A program made the position numbers and the translations under genes. 39,330 bases of DNA, from assembly GCA_018398765.1 (NCBI GenBank), contig JAHBMJ010000858.1, forward strand, positions 1-39,330. The letters run 5' to 3'. Below the pieces are notes generated by a model. The model did no database searches. It was not told where the DNA came from and worked only from the letters and a program-made list of their open reading frames with translations. The DNA comes from Chromera velia. Taxonomy: Eukaryota > Sar > Chromeraceae. Of this stretch, positions 20,517-31,948 are shown piece by piece (the first letter of the stretch is position 1; the number at the start of each line of letters is the position of its first letter).

Positions 20517-23500
20517 AGGGGAAGGCGATAGAAGGGAAGGGAGGAGAGAAGAGAAGGGCGAGATGATGAAAGAAAGCGCTGTGGGTTCATTCGAGAAGTG
20601 CGTGAAAGGGCGTGCCTTGTGTGCGTTGTGCAACCGATTTGACGTTTGTGTCTCTTCTTTGTTCGCTTCCTTTTCTCTCTCTGCAATGAAGAGATAGGAA
20701 GGGAAGGGGTTGAGTGCAGGCAGGCAGACTTCCTTGCTGGGAAAGAGAAACTCGAATTCTTTTTGAATCAATCGAATAAGAAAAGCTCTCGACTGGCCGC
20801 CCCCCTTCGTAACGCCCCCCTCTTGTCTCTGTGCGTGTGGCGTGTGGCAACTATCTAACTAGCGTCTGTTCGTGCGTGTACCTGCAAGTAATGATTGATG
20901 GGGGTCGTCACTGAAAGAAATGAGTAAGACATCAAGGGAAGGAAGGAAAAAACGACAACAGAGGCCTAGTTGCCGATCAGTCGATCAACCGAGCGGGGGG
21001 CTTCTACGCCTCATGAGGTTGGGAGATGCGTGGCAAAGATATGGTCCGTCTGTCGTCTTGTCTGTCTGTCGGGAAGAAGAGAGAATGCATCGCTGATGGT
21101 GGCTGGCTGTATTGCTGTAGCGAGTGCGGCAGAGACCGTCTGTTTGTGCATGTACTGAATGAACGTTTGAACTCTTTTTGGAATGAAGGATCTGTCTGTT
21201 GCATGAGGAGAGCATGGTAGAGAGAAGGAAGGGAAGGAGGCCAGCAACAAGTATCAAGATGGGATCGAGAAGTCCAAAGAGCTTCTGCAGTAAAGTGCTG
21301 CTTTTGATGGAATTCCCTTCCTCGCTCTTTTTGTTTGATCCCTTTGCGGACCGACTTTCTGTCTCTCGGTCTGTCGCGGAAAACTCCAAAAGCCAAGAGA
21401 AGCCGAGAGGAGAGCAGAAAGAAAAAGAGCGGGGACAAGGGAAAACAAAAAGAAATCGGAGCAGCAGAAAAAAACCAAGACAAGCCCTTCACTTCCTTCC
21501 TCACTAGCTCATCACCATGAAATGAATGACGAACTTTTTTTCGATTAATGAATGATTCTTTGCACTCTCTTCTTCTTGTCCTTGACCTTCCTGTGCCTTT
21601 CTCGAGCCCCTTCTTCTCTTCCAATTGCGCCGTGATGCTTCTGTGCCTCTCCGTGTATTCGTCTTTCTTTCTGTCTGTCTGGCTCTTTGCCGACGGTGCC
21701 TGAGACGACAGACAGAAGATAGGGAAAACGCTTCTTCCACCTTAGTTCAATGTGGGCACAAGCCAGAAATTCCATTTTTGGGAGTTTTTTTTTCTCCGTT
21801 GTCCTTGTTCCTTTCTTTGTCGAAAAAAAGTGAGTGAGTCCAAAGAGAAGGAAAAGAGGGGGTCGAAGAACGAGACACCCCACACACTCCTGTGCCATCT
21901 GTGGATACTCCTGATTTAAAACAACGGACATGAGCTCAGGTGGTCGGTCGGGAGTGAATGGGCAGACGGCGACGGGGGGACGGTCTTTCTGACCCGTCCT
22001 CCTCTTTTCGTTTGCAAGCCAAGCAGAGAAAAACAAGAAAAGCAGCAGAATCGTCCCATTTCAGCTACTATTTTTGCATCCAATTCATGTGTGTGTGCCG
22101 ATTGATACACGCTCATGCATGCCGTGAAAGAGGGGGGGACGCCTCGTGCGCCCTTCCTTCCTTATCAGATGGTTTGTCTCGTCGCAGTATTTTTGCAAAC
22201 ATCATGGAAGAAAAAAAGCAGACAAGAACAAAAGCATGCACGAACTATGATGAAAAGGAGAGAGAAAGCAAGAAAGAAAGGAGGGCAGAAAAGGACAAGT
22301 AGATCGAAAGAAGATGAAGAAAGGCAGGGCAGATTGATGTTTGTTTCTGCTTTTTTTCCCTTCTCAACCTTGTCGGACCTGTCTGTCCTTCTGCGTGTAT
22401 TCATAGAGAAAAAGAGAAAGAAAAAAGACGAAACGTACAAGGGCGGTAAGGAAAAGCAGATTGAAGAGCCTCCCTCTCTCAATCCCCCTCCCCGTGCCTC
22501 TGAAGAGAAGACATCTCACTCTCTCTCATGATTGATGAAAGAAGAAAACGTGTAAGTTCTTGTTGTGCAATTTTCCTTCCTCTTCCATTTTCTTTCTTAT
22601 CTTCTTTCAAGTCATTTTTGGAGTTGTTCCACTCACCACCCATGCACTCACTGCGTGTTCGACCCCCTCCCCAGACAGACAAGAAGGACCCCTAGCTCTT
22701 CTGCCTCTCTCTTCAAATGACCTGGAGGAGAGGAGAGGAGAAGAGACCAGAAGAGTGCATGAGGGAGGGAGGGAGGGAGGTACATCGAAGAGAAAAGAGA
22801 AACATTGATCCTGCCCGTCAAGAGGGCACAAACAAGGGTGCGTGTGTGTTTGTTTGCATCTATCTGTAATGCCTGTCTTTCGTGTTCTTCCTCACTCCTC
22901 CTGACTGCATGGGGTGTCTCCCTTTTACCCCTCTCCCTCCCTTTTCTGTCTGTTCGCTCGGTCTTCCCGATTATTTTTGGAGTTTTTCCTTCGGAAAGTG
23001 GGCAAATGATGAAAAACTGATAATTGATGTATGTAAAAGCGGTTGGCAGTAGGTGTGTGCATGACGACAGCCTGATCGATTCACTTGGTTGGGTTTCTAT
23101 GAATATTTCTTTCATTCATTGAGACAGAAAGTTCCTGGCCTGGCGGGTTGACTCTGAACGTTGCAGGTGCACCAGCACAAGCACGGAATCGGCAGCTCGA
23201 CTTTCGGCCTTCTTCCTATTTTTGCATCCATTCCTTCTTCAGTGACCCGATGGAGGCCGGTCAACAGAGAAGACGAAAGGAGTGTATCAATACTGAGGTG
23301 AGATCAAGCAGAGAGAAGAGAAAGGCAGCCTGCTTGGAAGGCTGGCCAAAGGAGGGTGGCCAACAGGGAAAAAATAACACTCTATCCGGCTGTCTGTTTT
23401 GTGCAAAGTGGGTTTTTCCTTCCTGCATTCGCATGCATGCGTGCAGCCATCTGTGTGTGGTCTGCATGCTTGTCTGAGTGAGTGTGGTCAGACGAGACGA

Positions 23501-24643
23501 GACGGGACAGGAGAGAAGTGACAAGCAAGGAGGTGTCAGATGAATCAGGCACCTTAAGTCTTGCCTTAATTGCCTGAAGTCCTTCCTCTTCTTGCATTGC
23601 GAAGAAGAGGCTCGTGTGAGTTGAATGATTTGGGCCATCATTCGAAGGGTCGATTTGGTTTCTTCGATCTCGCACGCTGTCTGCATGGGTTTGTCTAGAG
23701 AACGGTGGGGTCTTTCTTTTTCTTTCTTTTTGTTTTTGTCCCTCCAGCGGCACGACACGAGGGCAAACCGAGGGAAGGGACAGACAGGTCTTCAGTTTCT
23801 TACTGGAGACGTGGCTTTTCTCTGCTGATTCCCTTGTTAAGGAAAAAGGAACAGAAAAATGAATCTTGAAAGACACCATGGGGGTCTTCCTCCCTTCTTC
23901 TCACGCTGCTGCAGTTCCTTTCTATTGGTTGGAAGAGAGAAGAGAGGGAGATGGGGGATTTGCGAGTCGGAAAGAGGGACAGAAAAGAGACATGGATGGA
24001 GAAATGCCTTGGCAAACCTGAAGTCATCAACCATTCAAAACATTGTAGCAGGTTCGTTGTGTCTTTCGATCGTTGTACGCACGCAGTCACCAGAAACGCT
24101 TGAAGTTGTTGCACGTAGACGCACCAACTCATGCCCACAACAAAGCATGCACACAAGCATGCACATGAACACAGACTCCCACGTCACCCTCTGCATGTGC
24201 ATCTTATCGCTGCGCTGAACAAACTCACTGCGTGTGTGTGCTCGCTGTGGTGTAACGGATTCACCATGCCGGTGCGTTCGACTGTGAATCAACTGCGTGC
24301 ATGTCTGTGTGTAAGATCGGGGCCCTTACACATATACAGGTCGCAATGTTTTCTTTTGACTTCATTGCGATTCTGTTAGATTCTATGTCAGCAAACATTG
24401 CCAAACAACATTTGATGATCAGTGATTACCACTGACTCTCACTATACTACTTTCGAAGTGCCGGATCAATTCTAGCATCATGCAATTGTAATTAATGCTA
24501 GAATTAAGTCAAATTCTGAAATTCGACATAAACTTCACGGCAGGTATAGCTAAGATTTTCCAGGATTTTGTGTTAGCATTTTGTTAGGGGTAATTGATTG
24601 ATTGATTGATTGATTGATATGTTCCACCCTAATTTTCAAAAAA
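20517..24643. other. Long intergenic stretch rich in purine/pyrimidine tracts
   Basis: This stretch of about 4.1 kb follows the molybdoenzyme gene. It contains many GAAA/GAAG, CTTT and GGGA tracts and (TTGA)n at about 24592-24618. Long frames occur on both strands but are low-complexity (Arg/Lys/Glu or Ser/Phe/Leu), overlap one another and show no domain. I see no supported gene; the first few hundred bases are probably 3' UTR. Confidence 0.6.
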
Positions 24644-24645
24644 TA

Positions 24646-25706
24646 CACCGTCCACATAAGGGTTACGATGGGGGTCTGTGAAGGGTTTATAGATTACAGC
24701 TTTTTTTGTTACGGTTGTTCCGTAACTTAGCGCCTTCGACACCAATTTTTTAGTACGGAAAAACCATAATTCGGGTATTGTGGGGCTCACAAAAGGCCCC
24801 GGCATAGAAAGCTCGCACGGTTTTTCATGTAGTAAATTAATGTATCCTGCATACAATTCAATCATTCAATCATATGCATGTATGCATGCTTATACAAGTG
24901 AATAATTGCATTAACTCTAAAACTGGTAAGCCAAAAGAGCCAATTAACTATTACAAACCGATGAGGTACGATCTTGTTAAGCTGCTGTTAATCTTTTGAC
25001 GCAGGAATAACCTCCCTGAACCTAAGTGTCACTTAAAGAAATATAATTAAGATGATCTCTATGTGCGGCATCATTTTTTAAGAGACCCTCCACGCCTGCG
25101 GCATAGACGGTTAAGACACCATCCAGATATGCAGCTTTGGCTTTCACGATACCGTAAATGATCCGCGCCTGCGGCGCGGACTTTTAAGCTTATCCAAAAA
25201 TACGGTTTGAACTTTCAAGTGGTAGTTAGGTTTAGGGAGGTCGCAGGAATCGCCGCGAACAGCATACATGCCTTGAGACAGAGAAAGCGTGCTGGAGACG
25301 GAGATAGACGGGAGAAGCATGCTTGTGCCTGTCTGTGCCTGGCTGTTCTTGCTTATCGCTGTGTCTGCATGCCTAACTGCTTGCCTAATAAAATGACTCT
25401 CTACAAAGGTCAGGAGGGGTGAATGAATGAATAAATAATCTTTTGTATTGTTTTGTCAAACTTTTGAATGTAAAGGTAGCTATAGACGTCAAAAAGCAAG
25501 TCTTAAACAGATTGAATTCAGTTTTTTTCCTCGTATTTGATATCCAGAACTGAATAATCGTATATATTAGGCTATTATCAACGGGTTGCGTCACTGTTTT
25601 TCCGTAAATTACCGTTTTAAACCTTCAGTTACTAAAAAACCGTAACTTGGCAGCCTGACGGCCGCCTCATTACTATTTTTTAGCGGTTACTCTTATGTGG
25701 ACAGTG
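24646..25706. mobile_element. TA-flanked TIR element (Tc1/mariner-like, nonautonomous)
   Basis: The left end CACCGTCCACATAAGGGTTA and the complement of the right end, CACTGTCCACATAAGAGTAA, match at most positions over about 22 bases. Each end is flanked by TA (24644-24645, 25707-25708), the target duplication of Tc1/mariner elements. It is 1061 bp long with no transposase frame. The interior repeats CCGTAACTT near both ends and holds a palindromic CGCGCCTGCGGCGCG at about 25163-25177. Superfamily assignment rests on the TA and the TIR only. Confidence 0.6.
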
Positions 25707-25970
25707 TATCAAAAAAAAAAAAATACGGTCTCCAGAGCATTTTTTTTTTTTTTACTTTTTGATGATGACCTCCATCAAGATATAACAACCATATGCAACA
25801 CCTTGCAGCACAAAAGCAACAGTTGTCTAGACAGTTGTATACTAGGTTATATAACATTCATTTATCATTATAACAAAGAAACAATATAGTATAACACCAC
25901 TTAAACCTAGACTTAAACAACAATTATTGATTCGTGTAACACATCAATAACACTTAAACGATATCTGATT

Positions 25971-26810
25971 CAGGGTTGCCGATTTTTTTAGCGGTAGACA
26001 ACTTGAAGCTTCATTACCGGTAACTGATAATTACCGGCAGAGTTTGCTGGCAGTCAGCAAAGATTTGGTAGAATTCTAATAGTCACTAACACTCTGTTAT
26101 AGGTTAATCAATCAATCATAGATGATACAGTCTGAAGAAGTGCTATAGTAACTGTGCCAGAGCTATTGCCTATAGGAGATCATATAAACTGATTATACAG
26201 TTTATGATACAGCTATAGTTTGAGCAAGATGGTGGTAAAATCTAAGTCCTAGATCCAGCCGCACCATGGGCGGAGCTTAAGGAGGCAATGTTCTTCTTGC
26301 TCCTCCCCCTTCAGTAAACCGGGCAGGCGCTACGCAAGTAGAGAGATACAGGCGTACTATCTCCTTGTTTTTTGCCCAGGGAGTAAAAAAGTAGACTTTT
26401 ACTGTCCCCTACTTTGATCACTCTCAAACGACGGCTCAAGGCCTGATACAGAGAAGCAGAACAGTAGGAGATGGAACAGAGTCAAGAAAAAAGGAGTAGC
26501 TGTTGGACAGAGCTGTTAGAACTTTACGTTACTTATATATTAGGGGTGAAGCAGTTACAATAATTGAAATTATAGTAAATTATAAAGTTTATATGTTTTT
26601 TTTTTTTTTTGTTAATGGGCTTTTGAAATGTTAATAAATACTTAATAAAAACATGTTTTTGAAGGTTGGCGCCGCAGGTGAAAGTTTTTTTTTTTTACCC
26701 TAATTTTTATTATTTTTTTTGTCAGTAAAAGGAAGGTAGATTGAGGCCATTACTGGTTACCGGCAATTGCCGGTAGACTACACCTGTTACCGACCAGAAA
26801 AGCAACCCTA
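25971..26810 (-). mobile_element. hAT-like element, copy 2 (inverted relative to 1071..2106)
   Basis: The element begins CAGGGTTGC and ends AGCAACCCT(A). Its complement follows the copy at 1071..2106 through both ends, including the subterminal TTACCGG palindromes, a GGCGCCGCAGG segment and a TTAGGGGTGAAGCAG segment. It is about 840 bp, lacking most of the 206-bp block of copy 1. The flanking 8-mers do not match, so this is an older or rearranged insertion. It has no coding capacity. Confidence 0.85.
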
Positions 26811-27231
26811 AACAACATATTTTTTAGTTTGACAGCAGAAAAAAAAAAATAAATAAAAAAACGAAATTAAATGACCTTTTTTTTTTTTAAAAAAAAAAAT
26901 TACCCCTATAGGCATTTTGCCATTTTAATTAGTTTAACTGATGATGATGATGATTAAAGGTTAAATCCTAGATCCAGTGGTGCCAGATCCTAAGCCACTA
27001 ACAAGGCTTTAATGACAACTCAGAGCAGACCTAGGAGCACACATTCATGGGGGGGGGATGCATGAGGGGGTGGATGAGAAAGCCTGTATGCCATATGATA
27101 CCAATCGGAACGATTCTACTCAACCTGCCTGATTGACTGTATCATCTAGGCTCCCATTGCATATATGCGACTAGGCATGCCATCGACTCATTGCATGTCA
27201 TGCCCCGTGGTTGGCCAGAGCCTAAGTGGTG
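26811..27231. other. AT-rich DNA and SINE-like repeat, copy 2 left part
   Basis: Poly-A/poly-T DNA (26811-26930) is followed by unassigned sequence and, from about 27165, by the SINE-like repeat seen at 11860..12000 (GGTTGGCCAGAGCCTAAG at 27210-27226). The repeat is cut here by the element at 27232 and resumes at 27703. No gene is visible. Confidence 0.5.
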
Positions 27232-27702
27232 CTAGGCGTGGTTTCAATATATATTTTTATATTAGGTTTCGATATACATTTTTATATTATATCATGGGTT
27301 GAGTGATATAAATATATAATATAACTAGATCATTATCTATAGATCATTGTGTAAACTTACGACTCATGAGTGTCTTCATCTAGGATAATCAAACTGGTAT
27401 TCTGACTAAGAATCGCTATTATAATGATCGTTTAGCTCTAGCTTTCAGCAGTCTTCTTTGTTCAGCAGTCTTAAATAACTCTTCTATGCGATGTACCTAT
27501 AGCTATATCCAGCGAAACAGTTACTGTAAATTCAAAGCACACCGTACGCTGCACACGGCCGGTAGGGAGAAAGCAAGCTAAGCATATATAGGTTCGCGTT
27601 TCGATTCTATAGTATGAAAGTATCTGAAGTTAAATTATATTATATTTTTATATTATATCTTTAAACTTTAAAAAATATAATATATATTGAAATCACGTCT
27701 AG
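27232..27702. mobile_element. MITE family 3 (CTAGGCGT ends), copy D
   Basis: The left end CTAGGCGTGGTTTCAATATA and the complement of the right end, CTAGACGTGATTTCAATATA, are clear TIRs. Perfect 8-bp target duplications AAGTGGTG flank it at 27224-27231 and 27703-27710. Removing the insert restores the phrase GAGCCTAAG-GGTGGCTCAC found uninterrupted at about 11920-11940, an in-window empty-site comparison. It is 471 bp, very AT-rich and noncoding. Confidence 0.9.
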
Positions 27703-28584
27703 AAGTGGTGGCTCACTGGCTTTAACCGCCTCAATTCAATTAGGAATTGCACAGAGAAAAAAAAATAAAAAAGTAATTGCCTATACACCCTATCGTATTT
27801 GGGAGTAATTGGGATAATTGGAATGCCCAATTGGGAATTTAGAATCCCCAATTCCCAATTCAGAGCAATTTGGAAACATTTTTTTCTATATGAAAAACTT
27901 AGTGTACAAAGCTGTATTTTTGTGCATAAACATTTTAAAACTCAAAGATTTTAAATCTGAATACCAATTAGCTTTATATAAACATTGATGTGCATTCATG
28001 TATGGTGCAAAGCAGACGCCAAACAACTGGCACACAGGTTTAGGGCTTCGGCCTCAAACACAATGTAATCCTGTAATATAAAAAAATATAATTAGAAATT
28101 TAGATTTCCAATTGGAAATCCAATTTTCTAATTGGTAGAGTGTGAACCCTAGTCTCCTTCATTTTTCTGTCATTATCAGAAGTGCCCCTCCCTGTAGTAC
28201 CCGCAACGCATTGTACGATCTAGTACAATCTGTACTAGGATCTGTATTCTTATGTGACAAGTTATGTCAATGGGCGCTCTCTATTTTGTAATGTCGTACA
28301 GTTCTTTTACTATGACATAGTAGCCTGCTTCGCTAAGTTCACTCTCTTTTTGAGTCCTTACACTCCATCAGGACATGAACTTCATCTTTGTGCTTTGATT
28401 AATTAATTTTAATACAAGACTTAGTGCGAATTCTAGTGGGATTTTAGTTAGGATTTTACTGATTTTTATGAGATTTTGGCTAGGAATCTAGGCATCCATC
28501 AATCAATCAATCAATCAATCTAGCGGAGTATTAGGCTAGGTATTACTACCGTATTAGCTAGGATATTAGGCTATGCTCTACAAA
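27703..28584. other. AT-rich noncoding stretch with CCAATT/AATTGG clusters
   Basis: After the right part of the SINE-like repeat (to about 27727), the segment 27770-28140 is dense in AATTGG/CCAATT motifs at both ends (around 27810-27870 and 28095-28135), which suggests another small inverted-repeat element, but I could not define its ends. An ATCA tetranucleotide run lies at 28496-28520. No gene is visible. Confidence 0.5.
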
Positions 28585-28790
28585 AAACAATGGAAATCGT
28601 TGGGAAATCTGCGGGAAATTGATGGGAAAGCCTAAAGAAATCGTAGTGAAATTTGAGAGAAATGTTAGAACATCCATAGGAAATCTGACGTGGGAAATGA
28701 ATGGAAAACTGATGGGAAATTGATGGGAAAACCTAGTGAAATCCGAGGGAAATCTTATACAGGGAAATCCATGAGAAATTTATGGAAAAT
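28585..28790 (+). repeat. Degenerate GGGAAAT minisatellite
   Basis: About 17 loosely spaced units of the form GGAAAT(T/C) with variable 3-8-base spacers (for example GGGAAATTGATGGGAAA twice) fill this stretch. Units are too diverged for a fixed period but the motif is unmistakable. The long plus-strand frame that starts inside it is not accepted as a gene. Confidence 0.75.
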
Positions 28791-29238
28791 CTCGGCTACA
28801 AGAAAGCTAGCAAGAAAGCACATACAGATCCTGAGACACTTACTTATGTCATGCACCTCAAAACAAGCAATGCAACAGCACAGGGAGATGGAGTCTGCAC
28901 AAGGCAGGGCAGGGGGAGAAGTCAGCTTCCCCGTGGGGACCGCTCAGCGGAGTCAGACACCCTTCTCAGAGCCGAATGTGACAAGCCACCTCGCTCTTCA
29001 TCCCTGTCTGAAGGTTCTGGGAGACGAACATCCCCGCATCTGTACACGATCTCGTGTTGAGGGAGAATCTCCCTTACCGCAAACAAGCCGGCTCTGCAAG
29101 CATTCAGATCAATCCATGGATGCGGGGGCAGACGGGATGTGAAACCGCATTCATGCAGAGGAACGGAGATGCACCAAAAATCAGCTCAAAGCTATTTCGG
29201 CCCTTTCCACTAATTTCTAAGTACGCTTACTCGAGAGA
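28791..29238. other. 3' flank of the AP2 locus, no assigned gene
   Basis: GC rises to gene-like levels and a plus-strand frame runs to 29142, but it starts in the minisatellite and shows no domain. On the minus strand this would be 3' UTR of the exon-like series ending at 29239. Confidence 0.35.
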
Positions 29239-30836
29239 CTAGACTGTACTTCCCTCCAGCCTTTTCTGGAAGACGTATGCTCTCTCTCTCGAAGCGACAT
29301 GCATGCAGAAGCTTTTCAAAACTGACATGAGGACACCATGTTCTCGTTCGCACAAATCCATCAGAGTGTCGAGAGGATCGGTTCGGAGGACTGCTAGAAG
29401 CGTAACGGGCACTTACTTCCCACATGCACACGGACGGACCTGGGCAGACCATCACACAGGAGGACACGTGCCTCGCAGTTCGCCTCCTCCAAAGTGCCCC
29501 TTGCGCCGTGTGAGGCCGCGCAGGTTTTGTCCTTCAAAACAAAGACGAAGGAGTCGAAGTCGACCCTCTTCACAAGAGCGTCCTGCATGAATGCACATAA
29601 GGGAAGGATTGCAGCCGATGCAGCTTGCAAGCAGGACATAAAAACGAAAAAAACGCGATGCACAACATTTTTGAGCCAAATGTGCAAGTTCCCCCGACAT
29701 GGACACAGATGAAACCAGACAACAGAAGCGCGAAATCGACGCTTCCTCGACTTTAGAAAGAACACAGCTCCACTGAAACAGAGAGGGAAGGGGGCAAGTT
29801 GAGGAGGAGGGGATGGGGAGGGGGGCGATGCATATAGATGCCGGGAACAGAGGAGAAGGCAAAAGAAGAAAGTGGAGGTAGCCGACCCTGTCACAGCCGA
29901 GTCAAACTGCACAGCTCTGTCGGACTCACCGAAGAGGGAACGGGCGGCTCTGTTTCTGTGCCATCGGAGGAGGTCCGTTTGTAGACGTCGCCCCATATCT
30001 CTGCCACCAGCTGTCCCGGATGGTAAACGGCGAGGCTGATCAGACCCATACGCGTCCCTTGACAAAGACAAACTTTGAGTCCTGAAGGTTCCATCGGCCC
30101 GGAATGCAACGGCCAATTTTGGCACTTCGAGGAATCAGCCAACGGCATGACACCGAGAGAGAGAGAGGCCGAAGCCGTCCTCTCGCGCTCTTCATGTCCC
30201 GCTGTCGTGGGGAGACGCTGACTGCAGTTTGCCATGCGATCATGAAGCAAAGTCGACATGAAAGACTCGGAGTGGGGACGGAAGACCGTGCAAACACACA
30301 CAACAACACTCATTGTGATCGGCAATTATACGCCGTTGGGCCACTCAGAGAAAAGGGGAGAAAAAGGCTTCTGCAAGCAGTCCGATCTTTCAGAAAGGTA
30401 TTCGCTTTGAAACCGTCTCGTCATGTGAAGAGGGGAAAAAGGTTTCAACCACACAAGAAGAACCCTAGGAACAGACATAAGAAAAGACCAGCACAGAAGT
30501 GCACTGACTCAACTGTTACTGAAGGACGAAGGGAAACTGACTCTGTGCATTCCTGTGCACGAGCGAAATTGGAAGAGTGCGGTGCCTCGCAGACGCGCCC
30601 AGCTTCCTTGGACTGCGGAGAGGAGAAAGAAGAGCAGAAAGGAGCGTCCTGAAAAGGAATCTCGAGAAAATTAACTGGCAGGCAGGGACAGGCAGGCATG
30701 ACATGACCGACAGCCGACTCACTGACGTGGGCAAACTAAAAGCCTTTTTTCCGCTTCACTCTTTCGCGAACAGCCAGTGGCACTTCCTTCTCGGTCTCGC
30801 GACAGACGGGCACAAACATAGGGACAGATCGATACA
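29239..30836 (-). CDS. Exon-like series downstream of the AP2 gene
   Basis: Four minus-strand segments look spliced. The first, 30836-30723, follows a polypyrimidine TTTTGTGTCTTTCAG and ends at GTGAGT. The second ends at 29930 with GTGAGT and is open in more than one frame, so its frame is unresolved. The third, 29623-29417, contains [19 protein letters not shown] and ends at GTAAGT. The fourth, 29393-29239, reads on in phase as [20 protein letters not shown] and stops at 29239. The last two give a mainly helical C-terminus. They may be the 3' exons of the AP2 gene, whose ACDC domain is also C-terminal and helical, but I cannot show that. The gap between the last two segments is only 23 nt. 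Frames in the first two segments are ambiguous. Confidence 0.35.
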
Positions 30837-31006
30837 CTGAAAGACACAAAAAACGAAAATATCAATTGCGTTCCTCACCCCGCCTAGTTCTGTTTGCATC
30901 GAGCCGGGGAGAGCTGTAGCCGAGATCGTCTCCGTGTCGAACTTGTACGTGTTCTGATTCAACGCTGAGCCTCCGGAAGGAGCCGCCTGTCTGTCCCTTC
31001 GGACTG

Positions 31007-31062
31007 GGAACTCTCCGTCGTCATACAGGAGACGGGAACTCTCCGTCGTCGTACAGGAGACG
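31007..31062 (-). repeat. 28-bp tandem duplication in the AP2 gene
   Basis: Two 28-bp units, 31007-31034 and 31035-31062, differ at a single base (A/G at 31023/31051 on the plus strand, T/C in the coding sense). Since 28 is not a multiple of three the reading frame changes. The T in the downstream unit makes TGA where the other unit would give CGA. Confidence 0.95.
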
Positions 31063-31948
31063 GAGAGCCTCGGCCATGGACTGTGCCTCCCGAAAGCCGT
31101 ATTTCTTGCAGGAGAAAGAAATTTTCCGATCCCTTCCCCCAATCATCAAACGCACCTGCCAGTACTCCACCGCCCCGACCTTCATGCAGCAGACCCCCGA
31201 CAGCGGTGACTGAGTCTCTTTCAAGTTCGCTGAGTCAGACTGCGAAGTCGTGGGGGTCTCCTGCCGGGACCGAGGCATCAATCCTTTGGCCTCGAGAAGA
31301 CCCAGCGCCTCGTCTTTGAGGGCGTTGTCGACCCCGGTCTTGAGGCGCTTGTGCTCGGGAAGACTCTTTGCAAACTCGACAGCGTCGTTCTCAGCCGAGA
31401 ACCACCTTTTCTTCTGTACAGGACGAGGACGGGAACCTGAAGTGGAGGGATCCTGCTCAGGAGGATCTGCAAGGAATGTCACGGTCCAACGACCTTTGGT
31501 CCGGAGATGAGTGATTCCGGGCAGTTTCTCGGATACATGTGTTGGGTCAGGTGTGGTTTGCGTGACTCTCAACCGCCGCCGCCGCACTGGCTCCCGACTG
31601 GTCCCTGCAGACTTTTGCATCCTGTCTGCCATGGCAAGCTCACGAGCCTTCTCCTCCCCATGCTTGGAAATGTAGAAAAACTTCTTGACGTGCTTCCGCT
31701 TCCCTCCCTTCTCTTTTTGGGTCGATGAGACAAAGGCTTGTCTGTTGGCATCGAGAAAAACCCCTCGCATGGGGTTCGTCAATGAAGTCTCGGGCCTACT
31801 TGCACGTTGGAGGAGCTTCTCTGCAGACAAAGGGTACACAAACAAGCGTGAAGGAACACAAACGAACACAAAGACGTTCGAAAGATCACACCGAAGCGCC
31901 ACAACTGTCAGACTGACCATTGCTTTCCAACGCAGTGCGAACCTCCAT
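31021..31948 (-). CDS. AP2-domain (ApiAP2-like) DNA-binding protein, 5' part
   Basis: Exon 1 (31948-31918) encodes [10 protein letters not shown] and splices (GTCAGT donor, CTGCAG acceptor) in phase to exon 2 from 31820. Exon 2 holds three AP2-like modules: [17 protein letters not shown]... with [36 protein letters not shown] with [18 protein letters not shown]; and [20 protein letters not shown] followed by [17 protein letters not shown], the best match. Such proteins are the main sequence-specific transcription factors of apicomplexans and chromerids. After the third module a 28-bp tandem duplication brings in TGA at 31023-31021, giving about 277 residues. With one copy the frame would stay open to a GTGAGG donor at 30878. 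Start chosen as the only ATG leading in phase across the intron. Confidence 0.75.

Noticed and set aside
24225-24300. tRNA-like GTTCGACTGTGAATC segment
   Set aside because: No second box, no foldable arms and no acceptor stem.
20985-24379. Many overlapping frames of 60-165 codons on both strands
   Set aside because: They are low-complexity, mutually overlapping and without splice support or domains; treated as intergenic.
25971-26810. 8-bp target duplication for hAT-like copy 2
   Set aside because: The flanking 8-mers (ATCTGATT and AACAACAT) do not match.
28690-29142. 150-codon plus-strand frame
   Set aside because: It starts inside the GGAAAT minisatellite and the rest shows no domain.
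31007-31062. 28-bp duplicate as a tiny intron in the AP2 gene
   Set aside because: No 28-nt window across the repeat starts with GT and ends with AG, so splicing cannot remove exactly one unit.
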